In this document: piece by piece, positions 45,547 through 55,926 of the stretch
Layout of the letters: each line of letters opens with the position of its first letter
Numbering within the stretch: position 1 is the first letter of the stretch
DNA from: Sulfurimonadaceae bacterium
GTDB lineage: Bacteria; Campylobacterota; Campylobacteria; Campylobacterales; Sulfurimonadaceae
NCBI GenBank assembly: GCA_016744905.1
Contig: JADGDM010000008.1
Span: 1 to 63,780, forward strand
DNA length: 63,780 nucleotides
Reading direction: 5' to 3'
Notes under the pieces: model-generated
Told to the model about the DNA's origin: nothing
What the model saw: the letters and a program-made list of their open reading frames with translations, nothing else
Database searches by the model: none
Program-made: the position numbers and the translations under genes

Positions 45547-46809
45547 TTATAGACCAACCGCGCTTAAAGTTTCGTATTTGCTCATGTATACTTGAGCTTC
45601 TATCTTACGCATTGTGTCAAGGGCTACTTGAACAACGATTAAAACAGCCGTTCCTCCGAAGAAGAATGGAACACCCATACCTTTTACAATTACCCATGGA
45701 AGTGTTGCCACTAAACCTAAATAAATTGCACCAGTAAGTGTTAAACGAGACGCTGTTTCATTTAAGAACTCAGCAGTAGATGCACCAGGTCTAACACCTG
45801 GGATAAATCCACCTTGACGCTTTAAATTATCTGAAATATCTTTTGCATTAAATACGATTGACGCATAAAAGTAAGCAAAAAAGACAACAAAGAAAAAGGT
45901 TAAAACATTAAAGAAGTAACCATTTGGATTTAAAACATCCGCAATTGCTTGAATAGTAGGATTTGAGCTACTAGATAAGACAGTCATTGGAAACATCAAA
46001 ATTGCACTAGCAAAGATAACTGGAATAACACCAGAGAGATTCACTTTAATTGGGATGTAGTTCATTACACGCTTGTTCTGATTATCCATCATCACTTTTT
46101 TAGCGTATGTTACCGGGATACGACGCTCACCAAGCTCAACATAGATAATAATACCTACGGTTGCTAAGATCAGTGCCAATATCGCAAGAACAGTAATAAA
46201 ACTCATTGCACCTGTGTTTACCATAGAGATTGTTTGACCAATCGCTGATGGGATAGCAGAGACAATACCCGCAAAGATAATAAGTGAAATACCATTACCA
46301 ATACCACTTTGAGTAATTTGTTCACCAATCCACATAAGAAGCATCGTTCCTGCAAGCATAGAGACTGCAGAGACAATGATAAATGTGTTATGATCCACTA
46401 AAATAGCGGAGTTACCGGTAGGTCCAGTCATACTTTGTAAACCTATACTCACACCGACTGCTTGAATTAAAGTAATTACAATAGTCGCATAACGAATAAT
46501 TTGCATATATTTAACCATACCGTCACGTTCTTTTTTCATTTGTGCTAAATTCGGAAATGTAGCTGCTAAAAGTTCCATAATGATTGAGGCTGTAATATAA
46601 GGCATGATACCCAAAGAGATGATAGATAGACGTTCAACAGCGTTACCACTGAACATATTAAGTAGACCTAACGCGTCACCCGCGTGTGAATCAAAGAAAG
46701 ATGCAATAACTGCAGTATCAACTCCCGGTACCGGCACATATGCCAGTAGACGGTATAAAAATAAAAATCCCATTGTAATGAGGATTTTATTAATGAGTTG
46801 TTTATTCAT
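45547..46809 (-). CDS. secY: Protein translocase subunit SecY
   Basis: This 420-residue channel subunit has ten membrane helices. YVPVPGVD near the start, FSGNAVERLSIISLGIMPYI, and ELGERRIPVTYAKK in a cytoplasmic loop are diagnostic. It exports unfolded proteins with SecE/SecG/SecA. It follows rplO in the spc operon. Confidence 0.98.
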   Translation of the reverse strand: MNKQLINKILITMGFLFLYRLLAYVPVPGVDTAVIASFFDSHAGDALGLLNMFSGNAVERLSIISLGIMPYITASIIMELLAATFPNLAQMKKERDGMVKYMQIIRYATIVITLIQAVGVSIGLQSMTGPTGNSAILVDHNTFIIVSAVSMLAGTMLLMWIGEQITQSGIGNGISLIIFAGIVSAIPSAIGQTISMVNTGAMSFITVLAILALILATVGIIIYVELGERRIPVTYAKKVMMDNQNKRVMNYIPIKVNLSGVIPVIFASAILMFPMTVLSSSSNPTIQAIADVLNPNGYFFNVLTFFFVVFFAYFYASIVFNAKDISDNLKRQGGFIPGVRPGASTAEFLNETASRLTLTGAIYLGLVATLPWVIVKGMGVPFFFGGTAVLIVVQVALDTMRKIEAQVYMSKYETLSAVGL

Positions 46810-46817
46810 TGTTACTA

Positions 46818-47216
46818 CTATTTACCAGTAAAAACAACGTTATCGTCTTTGATCTTAGCGCTTAAATCTTTTGCAGATTTACCAACTAATTTCACAGACT
46901 TAACTGTTTTAGAAATTTTATGAACCGCACGAATGCTTTCCATTGTAATTTCTTCTAAAGCAGCAACAACTAAAACACGTTCTACATTAATAACGTAAGG
47001 CTTTACGTTATCAACATGGAAACCGATTTTCGGCATACGCTTTGCAAGTGGCATTTGACCACCTTCAAAGTTACGCTTACGGCTGTAACCTGTACGTGAT
47101 TTCTGACCTTTTTGACCACGAGTAGCAGTTTTACCCATACCCGAGCCTTGACCACGACCTACACGTTTACGGCTGTGAGTTGAACCCTCAGCTGGAGATA
47201 AATTATCAATTGCCAT
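46818..47216 (-). CDS. rplO: 50S ribosomal protein L15
   Basis: This 132-residue protein has [20 protein letters not shown] near the start and [20 protein letters not shown]. It starts 3 bp after rpsE; rpmD (L30), which lies here in E. coli, is absent. Confidence 0.98.
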   Translation of the reverse strand: MAIDNLSPAEGSTHSRKRVGRGQGSGMGKTATRGQKGQKSRTGYSRKRNFEGGQMPLAKRMPKIGFHVDNVKPYVINVERVLVVAALEEITMESIRAVHKISKTVKSVKLVGKSAKDLSAKIKDDNVVFTGK

Positions 47217-47219
47217 ATT

Positions 47220-47663
47220 CTATCCTTTTAGACGTGAAAGTGCTTCAATAGTAGCACGTACAACAGTGTTTGGGTTATTTGAACCAATAGACTTAGTCAA
47301 GATATCTTGAATACCTGCAAGCTCAAGAACTGGACGTAATGCACCACCGGCGATTACCCCTGTACCTTCAGATGCTGGCTTCAAAAGAATACGACTCGCA
47401 TTATATTTATGTTCAATATCGTGAGCAATAGTAGTACCTTTGATACTAACTGTAGTTAAGTTAGCAAAAGCATCATCTACCGCTTTACGAATAGCATCAG
47501 GAACTTCTTTCGCTTTTCCTGTACCAAAACCTACTGTACCATTTTTGTTACCAACAACTACAAGTGCAGTAAAACGAAAACGTCTACCACCCTTTGCAAC
47601 TTTAGTAACACGACCAATATTTACAATTGATTCTTCAAAATCTTCTCTGTTAATAGCTTCCAT
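47220..47663 (-). CDS. rpsE: 30S ribosomal protein S5
   Basis: This 147-residue protein has [20 protein letters not shown] and [20 protein letters not shown] second ATG at 47666 directly precedes; AGGGGC fits the inner one better. Confidence 0.97.
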   Translation of the reverse strand: MEAINREDFEESIVNIGRVTKVAKGGRRFRFTALVVVGNKNGTVGFGTGKAKEVPDAIRKAVDDAFANLTTVSIKGTTIAHDIEHKYNASRILLKPASEGTGVIAGGALRPVLELAGIQDILTKSIGSNNPNTVVRATIEALSRLKG

Positions 47664-47671
47664 CATTGCCC

Positions 47672-48028
47672 CTAGAACTTAATTTCGTTAGCACGAAGTG
47701 CTTCTGCGAATGATTTAACAACACCGTGATATTGGTAACCATTACGATCAAAAACAATTTCAGAAACTTTTGCTTCCTTAAGTGTTGCAGCAAATGCCTC
47801 ACCTAATTTAGCAGCGTCTGTTGCGTTAGCACGAAGACCCATAGCTTTTGAGCTGATAGCAGCCACAGTTGTTTGAGTATCGTCATTAATCGCTTGAACG
47901 CTTACAAATCTATTTGAACGAAAGATAGATACACGAGGAATCATCTCCGAACCGCTAATATTTGCACGGATACGACGCTTACGTTGAACACGCTTTGCAG
48001 CTTTAACTTTTAAAGTTTTTCCAGTCAT
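47672..48028 (-). CDS. rplR: 50S ribosomal protein L18
   Basis: This 118-residue 5S rRNA-binding protein has [30 protein letters not shown] and [20 protein letters not shown]. It lies 12 bp after rplF. Confidence 0.97.
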   Translation of the reverse strand: MTGKTLKVKAAKRVQRKRRIRANISGSEMIPRVSIFRSNRFVSVQAINDDTQTTVAAISSKAMGLRANATDAAKLGEAFAATLKEAKVSEIVFDRNGYQYHGVVKSFAEALRANEIKF

Positions 48029-48040
48029 TTTACGCCTCCC

Positions 48041-48577
48041 TTATTTCTTAGCAGTTTTACCGGCTTTACGCACGATATGCTCTTCTAGATATTTAACACC
48101 TTTACCCTTGTAAGGCTCTGGTGGTCTAAATGCACGGATCTCAGCAGCAGCTTGACCCACTTTTTGATTGTCGTTACCTTTGATCGTAATAAGGTTTTTC
48201 TCTACGCTCATCTCTAAACCATCTACAATATCATAGTTGATATCATGAGAGTGACCGAGTTGAAGATTAAGAACCTTACCTTGAACTTTAGCACGATAAC
48301 CAACACCGTTGATTTCAAGTTGTTTTTGAAAACCAGTTGTTAAACCAGTTACGATATTTGCAGCTAGTGAACGGTATGTTCCCCAAAATGCTCTATCTTG
48401 ACGTTCTTCAGAAAGTGTTCCAAAAGTTAATGCAGATCCTTCAACAGAAGCTGTAACATTACCTTTAGTATCTAGTGTACGTGTATCTTTACCTTTAACA
48501 AAAGTAACGATATCGCCAGCAACGCTAACAGTGATGTCAGCAGGAAATTCGACAGGTTTTTTACCAATTCTTGACAT
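48041..48577 (-). CDS. rplF: 50S ribosomal protein L6
   Basis: This 178-residue protein opens MSRIGKKPVEFP and carries GVGYRAKVQGKVLNLQLGHS and RPPEPYKGKGVKY, the L6 signature. Confidence 0.98.
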   Translation of the reverse strand: MSRIGKKPVEFPADITVSVAGDIVTFVKGKDTRTLDTKGNVTASVEGSALTFGTLSEERQDRAFWGTYRSLAANIVTGLTTGFQKQLEINGVGYRAKVQGKVLNLQLGHSHDINYDIVDGLEMSVEKNLITIKGNDNQKVGQAAAEIRAFRPPEPYKGKGVKYLEEHIVRKAGKTAKK

Positions 48578-48587
48578 TACCTACCCC

Positions 48588-48983
48588 CTACCAAATCGTA
48601 CACATTACTTCGCCACCGATACCAAGCTCGAAAGCTTTATCGTTAGGAAGAACGCCTTTAGATGTAGAAACGATAATCGTTCCATATCCATTTTTGAAAC
48701 GTTTAATCTCAGATGCTGGTTTGTAAACACGGCGACCTGGTTTAGATACACGTTTCATTTCATTGATCACAGTACGACCATTTTCATCATACTTTAAAAC
48801 TACATTAACAGTTTTCTTTGGACCATTTTCGATTACGTTAAAACTTTCAACATAACCTTTTTCTACTAAAATTCCTACCATTGCTTCTACCGACTTAGAA
48901 TGTACAAGAGTTGTAACATCCATACGACGCATAGCTGCATTACGAATACGTGTTAACGAATCCGAAATTAAATCATTAATCAT
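48588..48983 (-). CDS. rpsH: 30S ribosomal protein S8
   Basis: This 131-residue protein has [20 protein letters not shown] and [14 protein letters not shown]-type sequence ([20 protein letters not shown]). The 67-nt gap upstream is the only long gap in the spc run and is rich in short palindromes; see the separate entry. Confidence 0.98.
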   Translation of the reverse strand: MINDLISDSLTRIRNAAMRRMDVTTLVHSKSVEAMVGILVEKGYVESFNVIENGPKKTVNVVLKYDENGRTVINEMKRVSKPGRRVYKPASEIKRFKNGYGTIIVSTSKGVLPNDKAFELGIGGEVMCTIW

Positions 48984-49050
48984 TAATTTTCCTTATTTGC
49001 TAGAAGTAAACTTCTGCTGTTGTTAGGAGTTTCCAATTGGAAGCCAAAGG
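48984..49050 (-). promoter_or_regulatory. Structured spacer between rpsZ-type S14 and rpsH
   Basis: Read on the minus strand, the 67-nt spacer holds AGCC-TTT-GGCT, the palindrome TTCCAATTGGAA, and AGAAG-TTTA-CTTCT before the rpsH ribosome site. Neighbouring ribosomal genes are 0-13 bp apart. In E. coli S8 controls the spc operon by binding its mRNA near rplE, so this could be the equivalent site. That role is inference. Confidence 0.45.
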
Positions 49051-49236
49051 CTACCAAGAAGACTTTCTAACACCTGGGATTAGACCTTCATTTGCCATTT
49101 TTCTGAAACAGATACGACAAATTCCGAAGTCACGTAGAACAGAGTGTGGACGACCACAGATCTGACAACGTGTATAACCACGTACTTTAAATTTAGGTGT
49201 ACGTTTCGCTTTCGCGATCATTGACTTTTTAGCCAT
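49051..49236 (-). CDS. rpsN: 30S ribosomal protein S14, zinc (type Z) form
   Basis: This 61-residue protein binds zinc through CQICGRP and CRICFRK. It is the short type Z form, not the 101-residue zinc-free form. Its ATG overlaps the rplE stop by one base. Confidence 0.97.
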   Translation of the reverse strand: MAKKSMIAKAKRTPKFKVRGYTRCQICGRPHSVLRDFGICRICFRKMANEGLIPGVRKSSW

Positions 49237-49781
49237 TATTTGCTCCCTTTAGTGAAAGGCATACCCATTACTTCAAGTAATTTTAATGCGTGAGTATCTG
49301 AACCTGCAGTTGTTACTACAGTGATGTTCATCCCGTGAATTTGCATGATTGAATCATAATCAACTTCTGGGAAGATCAACTGTTCTTGTAAACCGAAGTT
49401 ATAGTTACCACGACCATCAAAACCATTACGTGGAATACCACGGAAATCTTTCATACGTGGAAGAGCGATAGCTACTAAACGGTCTAAAAATTCATACATT
49501 TTAGTACCACGTAAAGTAACTTTAACACCTACTGGCATACCTTCACGTACTTTAAAACCTGCAACAGATTTTTTAGCTGCAACAACCAATGCTTTTTGAC
49601 CAGCGATTGCTGAGATAGTATCTTGAATGTTTTGAATTAGTTTTGTATCTTTCATAGCAAAACCAGTACCTACAGAAATAAGAATTTTCTCAATCTGAGG
49701 AACGTCCATAACATTTTTGATATCAAGGTCAGCTTGAAGCTGAGGCTTGAGTGATAAATATTTTTCTTTTAAACGTGCCAT
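49236..49781 (-). CDS. rplE: 50S ribosomal protein L5
   Basis: This 181-residue 5S rRNA-binding protein starts [10 protein letters not shown] at 49781. Typical segments are [20 protein letters not shown] and [20 protein letters not shown]. An upstream in-frame ATG would overlap rplX and is rejected. Confidence 0.97.
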   Translation of the reverse strand: MARLKEKYLSLKPQLQADLDIKNVMDVPQIEKILISVGTGFAMKDTKLIQNIQDTISAIAGQKALVVAAKKSVAGFKVREGMPVGVKVTLRGTKMYEFLDRLVAIALPRMKDFRGIPRNGFDGRGNYNFGLQEQLIFPEVDYDSIMQIHGMNITVVTTAGSDTHALKLLEVMGMPFTKGSK

Positions 49782-49785
49782 ATGG

Positions 49786-50016
49786 TTACGCCTCCACTTT
49801 GCGAACGTTAGAGATATCAACTGGCATTTCTTTATTTAAAAATCCGCCTTTTGGGTTCTCTTCAGTAGGTTTTACAGTTTTTTTAGCAACTTTAACACCC
49901 TTAACGATCACTTTATTTTTCTTAAGCATTACTTCTAGAACTTCTGCTTTTGTGCCACGATCGTCGCCCGCAAGAATCTCTACAGTATCACCCTTTTTAA
50001 AATTTAACTTTGCCAT
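49786..50016 (-). CDS. rplX: 50S ribosomal protein L24
   Basis: This 76-residue protein has [20 protein letters not shown] and a KOW motif. Its ATG overlaps the rplN stop. It is shorter than E. coli L24 (about 104), as in other Campylobacterota. Confidence 0.96.
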   Translation of the reverse strand: MAKLNFKKGDTVEILAGDDRGTKAEVLEVMLKKNKVIVKGVKVAKKTVKPTEENPKGGFLNKEMPVDISNVRKVEA

Positions 50017-50384
50017 TAAACTACCTCCGGTGCAAGTGAAACAATTTTCATGAAACCAGCGTAACGTACTTCACGACCAACAGGGCCGAAGATACGTGTA
50101 CCAATAGGTTCACCCTTACCATCAAGAATAACTGCTGCATTGTCATCAAAACGAATTAATGAACCATTTTCACGTTGTACTTCTTTATGAGTACGAACGA
50201 TAACAGCCTTAATAACTTGACCTTTTTTAACTTTACCAGTCGGAGTAGCTTTTTTTACAGAAGCTACAATGATGTCACCAATAGATGCGTAGCGGCGTTT
50301 AGAACCACCAAGCACTTTGATACACATAATTTCTTTAGCACCAGTATTATCAGCCACTTTTAGACGAGAAAAACTTTGGATCAT
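50016..50384 (-). CDS. rplN: 50S ribosomal protein L14
   Basis: This 122-residue protein opens [20 protein letters not shown] and ends in the [13 protein letters not shown]-like tail ([13 protein letters not shown]). It overlaps its neighbours on both sides by one base. Confidence 0.98.
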   Translation of the reverse strand: MIQSFSRLKVADNTGAKEIMCIKVLGGSKRRYASIGDIIVASVKKATPTGKVKKGQVIKAVIVRTHKEVQRENGSLIRFDDNAAVILDGKGEPIGTRIFGPVGREVRYAGFMKIVSLAPEVV

Positions 50385-50632
50385 TACTTAGCTCCTGTTA
50401 CAAGAGTTTTAAGTTTGTATGATTTAGTTTTAGACATTGGTCTACACTCAATCGCAACAATCTCATCTCCAACATTAAGAGAGTTATCTTGATCATGAAC
50501 CAAGTACTTCTTAAAACGTTTTACAACTTTATGATAACGAGGGTGCATAACACGGCGTTCTACAACAATAGAAACTGTCTTATCGCCTGAAATTTTTACA
50601 ACTTTACCTTGAACTTCACGTTTATGTGTCAT
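50384..50632 (-). CDS. rpsQ: 30S ribosomal protein S17
   Basis: This 82-residue OB-fold protein has [20 protein letters not shown] and [18 protein letters not shown]. Confidence 0.97.
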   Translation of the reverse strand: MTHKREVQGKVVKISGDKTVSIVVERRVMHPRYHKVVKRFKKYLVHDQDNSLNVGDEIVAIECRPMSKTKSYKLKTLVTGAK

Positions 50633-50640
50633 GAATTTCC

Positions 50641-50826
50641 TTATTTCGCTGCAGTAATTGCAGTGTTGATACGAGCGATTGTTTTTTTAGCGTCACGAAG
50701 TTCGCTAGTATTTTGCAATTGCATCATTTTTTGCTTAATTTTAAGAGTAAAAAGCTCTGTTTTTTTCTCTTTAAGCATTCCGCTTAATTCAGCTACTGTT
50801 TTCTCTGCTAAATCAGAATATTTCAT
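50641..50826 (-). CDS. rpmC: 50S ribosomal protein L29
   Basis: This 61-residue two-helix protein has [20 protein letters not shown] and the ending [15 protein letters not shown]. It overlaps the rplP end by 14 bp. Confidence 0.96.
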   Translation of the reverse strand: MKYSDLAEKTVAELSGMLKEKKTELFTLKIKQKMMQLQNTSELRDAKKTIARINTAITAAK

Positions 50827-51238
50827 TGTTCATCTCCGCAGTAATGATTTTAGTTTTGAATGGTAATTTGTGAATTGCCAATGTTAAAGCTTCACGAGCT
50901 ACATCATGTGGAACTCCACCCATTTCAAAAATGATACGACCTGGTTTAATATTCATAACCCACTTATCAACTGGACCTTTACCTTTACCCATACGAGTTT
51001 CAAGAGGCTTAGCAGTGATAGGCTTAGCTGGGAATACACGAATCCAGATTTTACCTTGACGTTTAATATGACGAGTCGCAGTAATACGAGCCGCTTCAAT
51101 TTGACGAGAGTTAATACGACCTGCTTCAGTCGCTTTAATAGCGATATCACCAAATGCTAGTGTATAACCACTACGAGCATAACCACGGTTACGCCCTTTC
51201 ATCATTTTACGATATTTTGTTCTTTTAGGCATCAACAT
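50813..51238 (-). CDS. rplP: 50S ribosomal protein L16
   Basis: This 141-residue protein opens [19 protein letters not shown] and has [20 protein letters not shown]-type sequence ([20 protein letters not shown]). Confidence 0.98.
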   Translation of the reverse strand: MLMPKRTKYRKMMKGRNRGYARSGYTLAFGDIAIKATEAGRINSRQIEAARITATRHIKRQGKIWIRVFPAKPITAKPLETRMGKGKGPVDKWVMNIKPGRIIFEMGGVPHDVAREALTLAIHKLPFKTKIITAEMNNEIF

Positions 51239-51240
51239 TG

Positions 51241-51942
51241 TTAGTCATCCTTTTTCGGTGCACGTTTATTACGACGCTCACGTTTAGGTTCTTCTACTTC
51301 TGCTGGAACACCCTTAGTAAGTACTTCACCTTTGAAGATCCATACTTTAATACCAATGATTCCGTAAGTAGTTAAAGCTTCAGCAAAACCGTAATCGATT
51401 TTAGCACGAAGTGTATGTAAAGGAACACGTCCCTCAAGGTACCACTCAGTACGTGCCATTTCAGCACCACCAAGACGACCAGCTACAGCGATTTTAATCC
51501 CTTTAGCGCCAGAACGTTGTGCATTTTGCATAACTTTTTTCATAGCACGACGGAAAGCAACACGACGCTCAAGTTGAGTAGCAACATTCTCAGCAACAAG
51601 TTGCGCTGAAGTTTGTGCTTTTTTCTCTTCTTTGATGTTAACAGAGATAGCTTTACCAATCAATTTTTGTAGATTAGTTTTAAGTTTCTCAATATCCGCA
51701 CCTTTTTTACCAATGATGATACCAGGACGAGCAGCAACGATAGTAACACGAAGACGCTTCGCAGTACGCTCGATGATGATGTTAGCAACACCAGCATAGT
51801 AAAGTTCTTTTTTCAAGAACGTACGAATTTTGTAATCTTCACCTAGGTTAGCAGCAGCTGTATCAAACGATGGGTACCAACGTGATTCCCAGTTACGGTT
51901 AATTCCAAGACGAAGTCCTACAGGATTTACTTTATGACCCAT
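51241..51942 (-). CDS. rpsC: 30S ribosomal protein S3
   Basis: This 233-residue protein has [20 protein letters not shown], the KH domain [14 protein letters not shown], and [20 protein letters not shown]. Confidence 0.98.
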   Translation of the reverse strand: MGHKVNPVGLRLGINRNWESRWYPSFDTAAANLGEDYKIRTFLKKELYYAGVANIIIERTAKRLRVTIVAARPGIIIGKKGADIEKLKTNLQKLIGKAISVNIKEEKKAQTSAQLVAENVATQLERRVAFRRAMKKVMQNAQRSGAKGIKIAVAGRLGGAEMARTEWYLEGRVPLHTLRAKIDYGFAEALTTYGIIGIKVWIFKGEVLTKGVPAEVEEPKRERRNKRAPKKDD

Positions 51943-51943
51943 A

Positions 51944-52261
51944 CTATTTCCCCTCTACTTCAACTAAGATATGTGCAGTTGGTTTACGAATACCTGACGC
52001 CATACCACGAGCACGTGGACGGAAACGCTTAAGTACTGGACCATTGTCTACACGACATGATTTAACGATACAATCTTCAGCTTCTTCACCACTGTTAGCT
52101 ACTGCAGATGCAAGAACTTTAGCGATGATTTTAGCTGCTTTGTTTGGAGTAAACTCTAAAGCTGCTAATGCTTCTTCAGCGTTCATTCCTTGAATCTCAC
52201 GTGCAATAAGACGTGATTTAATTGGTGAAACACGGATAAATTTTAATAATGCTCTAGCCAT
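51944..52261 (-). CDS. rplV: 50S ribosomal protein L22
   Basis: This 105-residue protein has [20 protein letters not shown] and the tunnel loop [20 protein letters not shown], the site of macrolide contacts in other bacteria. Confidence 0.97.
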   Translation of the reverse strand: MARALLKFIRVSPIKSRLIAREIQGMNAEEALAALEFTPNKAAKIIAKVLASAVANSGEEAEDCIVKSCRVDNGPVLKRFRPRARGMASGIRKPTAHILVEVEGK

Positions 52262-52263
52262 GA

Positions 52264-52542
52264 TTAACCAACCTTCTTCTGTACTGAACCTTTATGGCCC
52301 TTAAAAGTACGTGTAGGTGCAAATTCACCTAGTTTGTATCCGATATGGTTTTCAGTCACATATACAGGTACGAATTGACGTCCATTATGAACATTCAATG
52401 TAAAACCGATCATATCTGGAAGAATCGTTGAACGACGGCTCCAAGTTTTGATTGGCTTATTGTTGCCAGATTCTTTCATAGCAACAATTTTTTTCATTAA
52501 ATGGTCATCTACGAATGGACCTTTTTTTACTGATCTAGCCAT
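52264..52542 (-). CDS. rpsS: 30S ribosomal protein S19
   Basis: This 92-residue protein opens [18 protein letters not shown] and has [20 protein letters not shown] and [14 protein letters not shown]. Confidence 0.98.
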   Translation of the reverse strand: MARSVKKGPFVDDHLMKKIVAMKESGNNKPIKTWSRRSTILPDMIGFTLNVHNGRQFVPVYVTENHIGYKLGEFAPTRTFKGHKGSVQKKVG

Positions 52543-52544
52543 AA

Positions 52545-53390
52545 TTAACCTACCCTTTTAGCATTTGGTTTACGACGTGTAATAATTAAGCGATCGCTTG
52601 ATTTTTTACGACGAGTTTTAGCACCCTTAGTCGGTTTACCCCATGGAGTAACTGGATGACGACCTGAGTTCGTTTTACCTTCACCACCACCATGCGGGTG
52701 ATCAATTGGATTCATTGCTGAACCACGAGTCTGAGGACGGATACCACGGTGACGTGAACGACCCGCTTTAGCCCATACGATGTTACCAAACTCTTCATTA
52801 CCAACTTGACCGATAGTTGCTAGACATTCACCTAGAACTAAACGCATCTCTGAACTTGGAAGACGAAGTGATACATATTTACCATCACGACCCATGATCT
52901 GAGCAGAACCGCCAGCAGAACGAACCATTTGGCCACCCTTACCTGGTTTAAGTTCAATGTTGTGAACCAATGTACCAACTGGGATACTTTTAAGTTTCAT
53001 AGCGTTACCAGTTTTGATATCAAGACCAGCTTCAGCAGAGTTAATAACCTGACCGACTTCTAAACCACGTGGTTGAAGAATGTAACGTTTCTCACCATCA
53101 GCATATGTGATTAGTGCGATACGACAGTTACGGTATGGATCGTATTCGATTGTGCTTACTTTACCTTCAATACCAAACTTATTACGTTTGAAATCGATAA
53201 TACGGTAAATCTTTTTAGCACCAGCTTGTTTATGACGAGAAGTGATACGACCATTACTGTTACGACCAGCGTGAGCAGGTAGTTTTTTTAGTAGTGAACG
53301 AACACTTGGTTTAGCCGTAATATCACTGCTGTCAATGTTTGTATAAAAACGACGACTTGGTGTTATCGGTCTATAAGTTTTCATTGCCAT
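52545..53390 (-). CDS. rplB: 50S ribosomal protein L2
   Basis: This 281-residue protein starts [15 protein letters not shown] at 53390, 1 bp after rplW. Typical segments are [20 protein letters not shown] and [20 protein letters not shown], the peptidyl transferase-proximal loop. An in-frame ATG ten codons earlier overlaps rplW and is rejected. Confidence 0.98.
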   Translation of the reverse strand: MAMKTYRPITPSRRFYTNIDSSDITAKPSVRSLLKKLPAHAGRNSNGRITSRHKQAGAKKIYRIIDFKRNKFGIEGKVSTIEYDPYRNCRIALITYADGEKRYILQPRGLEVGQVINSAEAGLDIKTGNAMKLKSIPVGTLVHNIELKPGKGGQMVRSAGGSAQIMGRDGKYVSLRLPSSEMRLVLGECLATIGQVGNEEFGNIVWAKAGRSRHRGIRPQTRGSAMNPIDHPHGGGEGKTNSGRHPVTPWGKPTKGAKTRRKKSSDRLIITRRKPNAKRVG

Positions 53391-53391
53391 C

Positions 53392-53673
53392 TTATACCGC
53401 CAAACTTTCGATTTGTGCACCCTCTGGTAAGGTTACATAAAACTTCTTGAAGTTGTTTTGTTTACCAGCTACACCACGGAAACGTTTAACTTTTCCCGCT
53501 TGGTTAAGTGAGTTGATATTCATTGGAATAATTCCAAAATACTCACGAAACACCTCTTTAAGACCTGTTTTAGTCATACGTGGTGAAGTTTGAACAACTA
53601 CAACACCATTTTCTTGTAAACCGATGGTCTTTTCTGTATATAAAATCGACTTGATGTCTGTAATATCTGCCAT
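53392..53673 (-). CDS. rplW: 50S ribosomal protein L23
   Basis: This 93-residue protein at the exit tunnel has [19 protein letters not shown] and [20 protein letters not shown]. Confidence 0.96.
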   Translation of the reverse strand: MADITDIKSILYTEKTIGLQENGVVVVQTSPRMTKTGLKEVFREYFGIIPMNINSLNQAGKVKRFRGVAGKQNNFKKFYVTLPEGAQIESLAV

Positions 53674-53675
53674 TC

Positions 53676-54287
53676 TTAAGCCTCTTTAGTTAAGTTTTCC
53701 CATACCGCTTTTTCAATTACTACTGAACGGTATGTTGCTGCTAAAAATGCGTTAAGTTCATTTGACTCAACAACATAAGCAGACTGAATGTTACGGAACG
53801 CTAAGAAAGTTTTCTCGTCGATCATGTCCTTAACAATAAGAACGTCACGTTGATTTAACTTATCCATAATTGACTGAGCATCTTTAGTTTTACCTGAAGC
53901 TACTTCAATGCTGTCTACGATAAAAAGTTTTCCCTCAGTTGCTAGTGCATCTAGAGCAAAATTTAAAGCTAATTTCTTTTGCTTTTTATTAACTTTTTGA
54001 ATGTAGTTACGGTTAGCTGATGGACCAAATGAGATACCACCTGATCTCCAGATTGGAGAACGAGTAGAACCTGCACGAGCACCACCACGACCTTTTTGAG
54101 CCCATGGTTTCTTACCACCACCGCTTACTTCAGAACGAGTCTTAGTAGATGCAGTGTTGGCACGGATACCAGCTTGGTATGATTTAACATAAAGATAAAG
54201 GTTATGACCATTGATACCTGAGTAAGACTCTGGTAACGCTAATTCGCTATCTTTTTCAAAATTATTATTTAATACTATTGCGCTCAT
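53676..54287 (-). CDS. rplD: 50S ribosomal protein L4
   Basis: This 203-residue protein has the tunnel loop [20 protein letters not shown] and [19 protein letters not shown]. In E. coli L4 represses the S10 operon through its leader. It overlaps rplC by one base. Confidence 0.97.
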   Translation of the reverse strand: MSAIVLNNNFEKDSELALPESYSGINGHNLYLYVKSYQAGIRANTASTKTRSEVSGGGKKPWAQKGRGGARAGSTRSPIWRSGGISFGPSANRNYIQKVNKKQKKLALNFALDALATEGKLFIVDSIEVASGKTKDAQSIMDKLNQRDVLIVKDMIDEKTFLAFRNIQSAYVVESNELNAFLAATYRSVVIEKAVWENLTKEA

Positions 54288-54862
54288 TATTTAGCTACCT
54301 TTACACGACCTAGTGCTCCATTTGCTCCAGGAATCGCACCTTTTACAACTAAGATGCCATTTTCAGCATCAAAAGAGATAACATCATTTTTAACAGTTCT
54401 CATGTCAGTTCCGTAATGTCCAGGCATTTTTTTACCCTTCATTACACGACCTGGCCACTCAGCATTACCGATAGAACCTGTACGACGACCGAAACGGTGA
54501 CCGTGAGAAGCAGGACCGCCTCCGAAGTTCCAACGTTTCATACCACCAGCAAAACCACGACCTTTAGTAATAAAAGATGATTTAACTAATTTAGCTTCAC
54601 CTAAAGTTGCTGTGTCTAAATCACCAGCTTCTTCTTGTGATACTTCTAATGTAACAAAACGGTTAAATTCAGCTGCTAAAGAGTATTTCTTTTGCTGACC
54701 TTCAATTGATTTGTTCATTTTCTTGCCTGAACTGTATGCAACGATTGCAGTACCTTCGTTCACTTCACACACTTTAGCTTCAAGAACTTTTAGTAGTGTT
54801 ACAGGAACTGAAGGAACAGTGATAGTACGGCTCATGCCGATTTTTTCAACGATAAATTCCAT
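54287..54862 (-). CDS. rplC: 50S ribosomal protein L3
   Basis: This 191-residue protein has [20 protein letters not shown] and [20 protein letters not shown] followed by [10 protein letters not shown]. Confidence 0.98.
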   Translation of the reverse strand: MEFIVEKIGMSRTITVPSVPVTLLKVLEAKVCEVNEGTAIVAYSSGKKMNKSIEGQQKKYSLAAEFNRFVTLEVSQEEAGDLDTATLGEAKLVKSSFITKGRGFAGGMKRWNFGGGPASHGHRFGRRTGSIGNAEWPGRVMKGKKMPGHYGTDMRTVKNDVISFDAENGILVVKGAIPGANGALGRVKVAK

Positions 54863-54873
54863 ATCTTACCTTC

Positions 54874-55185
54874 CTACTTGTCCATAGAACGTACTTCTAC
54901 GTCTACTTCTGGGGCTAAATCTAATTTCATTAATGAATCAACTGTCTCGGGAGTAGCTGATACAATGTCGATTAGACGTGCATGCATACGGATTTCAAAC
55001 TGCTCACGTGCATCTTTATTTACGTGAACTGATTTCAATACTGTATATTTACGAATTTTTGTTGGTAAAGGGATTGGGCCACGAATTTGTGCTCCAGTAC
55101 GCTTTACAGCTTCAACAATTGACGCAACTGAACGATCAAGTACTCTATGATCGTATGCTCTAAGTTTCAAACGAATCTTTTCCAT
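54874..55185 (-). CDS. rpsJ: 30S ribosomal protein S10
   Basis: This 103-residue protein opens [20 protein letters not shown] and has [20 protein letters not shown]. It is the first gene of the S10-spc block, 57 bp from the -10 box of the promoter upstream. Confidence 0.98.
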   Translation of the reverse strand: MEKIRLKLRAYDHRVLDRSVASIVEAVKRTGAQIRGPIPLPTKIRKYTVLKSVHVNKDAREQFEIRMHARLIDIVSATPETVDSLMKLDLAPEVDVEVRSMDK

Positions 55186-55206
55186 GTTTTTCCTTCTAAA
55201 GAACTC

Positions 55207-55224
55207 GTTAGCTCAATGGCTAAC
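55207..55224 (-). promoter_or_regulatory. Hairpin in the S10 operon leader
   Basis: GTTAGC (55207-55212) and GCTAAC (55219-55224) form a 6-bp stem with a 6-nt loop in the roughly 50-nt leader before rpsJ. It may be a simple leader hairpin or a control site; it is far shorter than the E. coli S10 leader. Confidence 0.5.
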
Positions 55225-55241
55225 TATTTTAGTGAAGCGGA

Positions 55242-55270
55242 ATTATACTGAGATCAGAGATGATATTCAA
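55242..55270 (-). promoter_or_regulatory. Sigma70 promoter of the S10-spc operon
   Basis: On the minus strand TTGAAT (55270-55265) is followed after exactly 17 nt by TATAAT (55247-55242). It is 57 bp upstream of rpsJ. Together with the tRNA-tuf promoter it shows that the highest-output operons here use both hexamers. Confidence 0.8.
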
Positions 55271-55373
55271 GGTTTTAGGGGGTTTTATTTGAAATAAGTG
55301 TTTTTTCACTTCCTTACTAAAAGGAAATAAAAAAGAGTGCTGTTCAAAAATGAAGTAATAATTGACTTATTAT

Positions 55374-55910
55374 TTAGTGAGAAACTGAGATTAACTTTGT
55401 AAAGTTTTGCATAAATTTTTGAACTTTCGGACGAACAACGGCTTGACAATATCCTTGGTTTGGATTCTTTTTAAAATAGAGTTGATGATAATCTTCTGCC
55501 TTATAAAATGTAGGCGCTTCAGATAACTCTGTAACAATTTTATCTCTAAAGTCGTTTGATAACTCTTTCATCACAGCCAGCGCGCTCTCTTCTTGCTCTT
55601 CATTTAAATAGAAAATAACAGAACGATACTGTGTACCTCTGTCTCCACCTTGTTGATTTAACGTTGTTGGATCATGAATTACAAAAAATATCTTTAAAAG
55701 TTCACCATACGAGATCACATCACTATCATAAGTAATTTCAACTACTTCTGCATGTCCCGTAGCACCGGTACAAATTTGCTCATACGAAGGATTTGGACGC
55801 GCTCCACCTGCATAACCACTGATTGCAGAGCTTACCCCTTTTGTCATACTGTATACTGCTTCTACACACCAAAAACATCCACCACCGATTATTGCTTTTT
55901 CTATTGCCAT
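55374..55910 (-). CDS. msrA: Peptide methionine-S-sulfoxide reductase A
   Basis: This 178-residue cytoplasmic enzyme repairs oxidised Met (S form). The catalytic Cys12 is in GGGCFWCVEAVY; GHAEVVEITYD and YRSVIFYLNEEQ are conserved. A carboxy-terminal Cys in GYCQAVVRPKVQKF is the resolving candidate. It carries AGCGCGCT at 55579. Confidence 0.97.
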   Translation of the reverse strand: MAIEKAIIGGGCFWCVEAVYSMTKGVSSAISGYAGGARPNPSYEQICTGATGHAEVVEITYDSDVISYGELLKIFFVIHDPTTLNQQGGDRGTQYRSVIFYLNEEQEESALAVMKELSNDFRDKIVTELSEAPTFYKAEDYHQLYFKKNPNQGYCQAVVRPKVQKFMQNFTKLISVSH

Positions 55911-55926
55911 AATATTTCCTAATAAA

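Noticed and set aside
47217-47219. Possible rpmD (L30) gene between rpsE and rplO
   Set aside because: Only 3 bp separate the two genes, so rpmD is absent here, as in other Campylobacterota.
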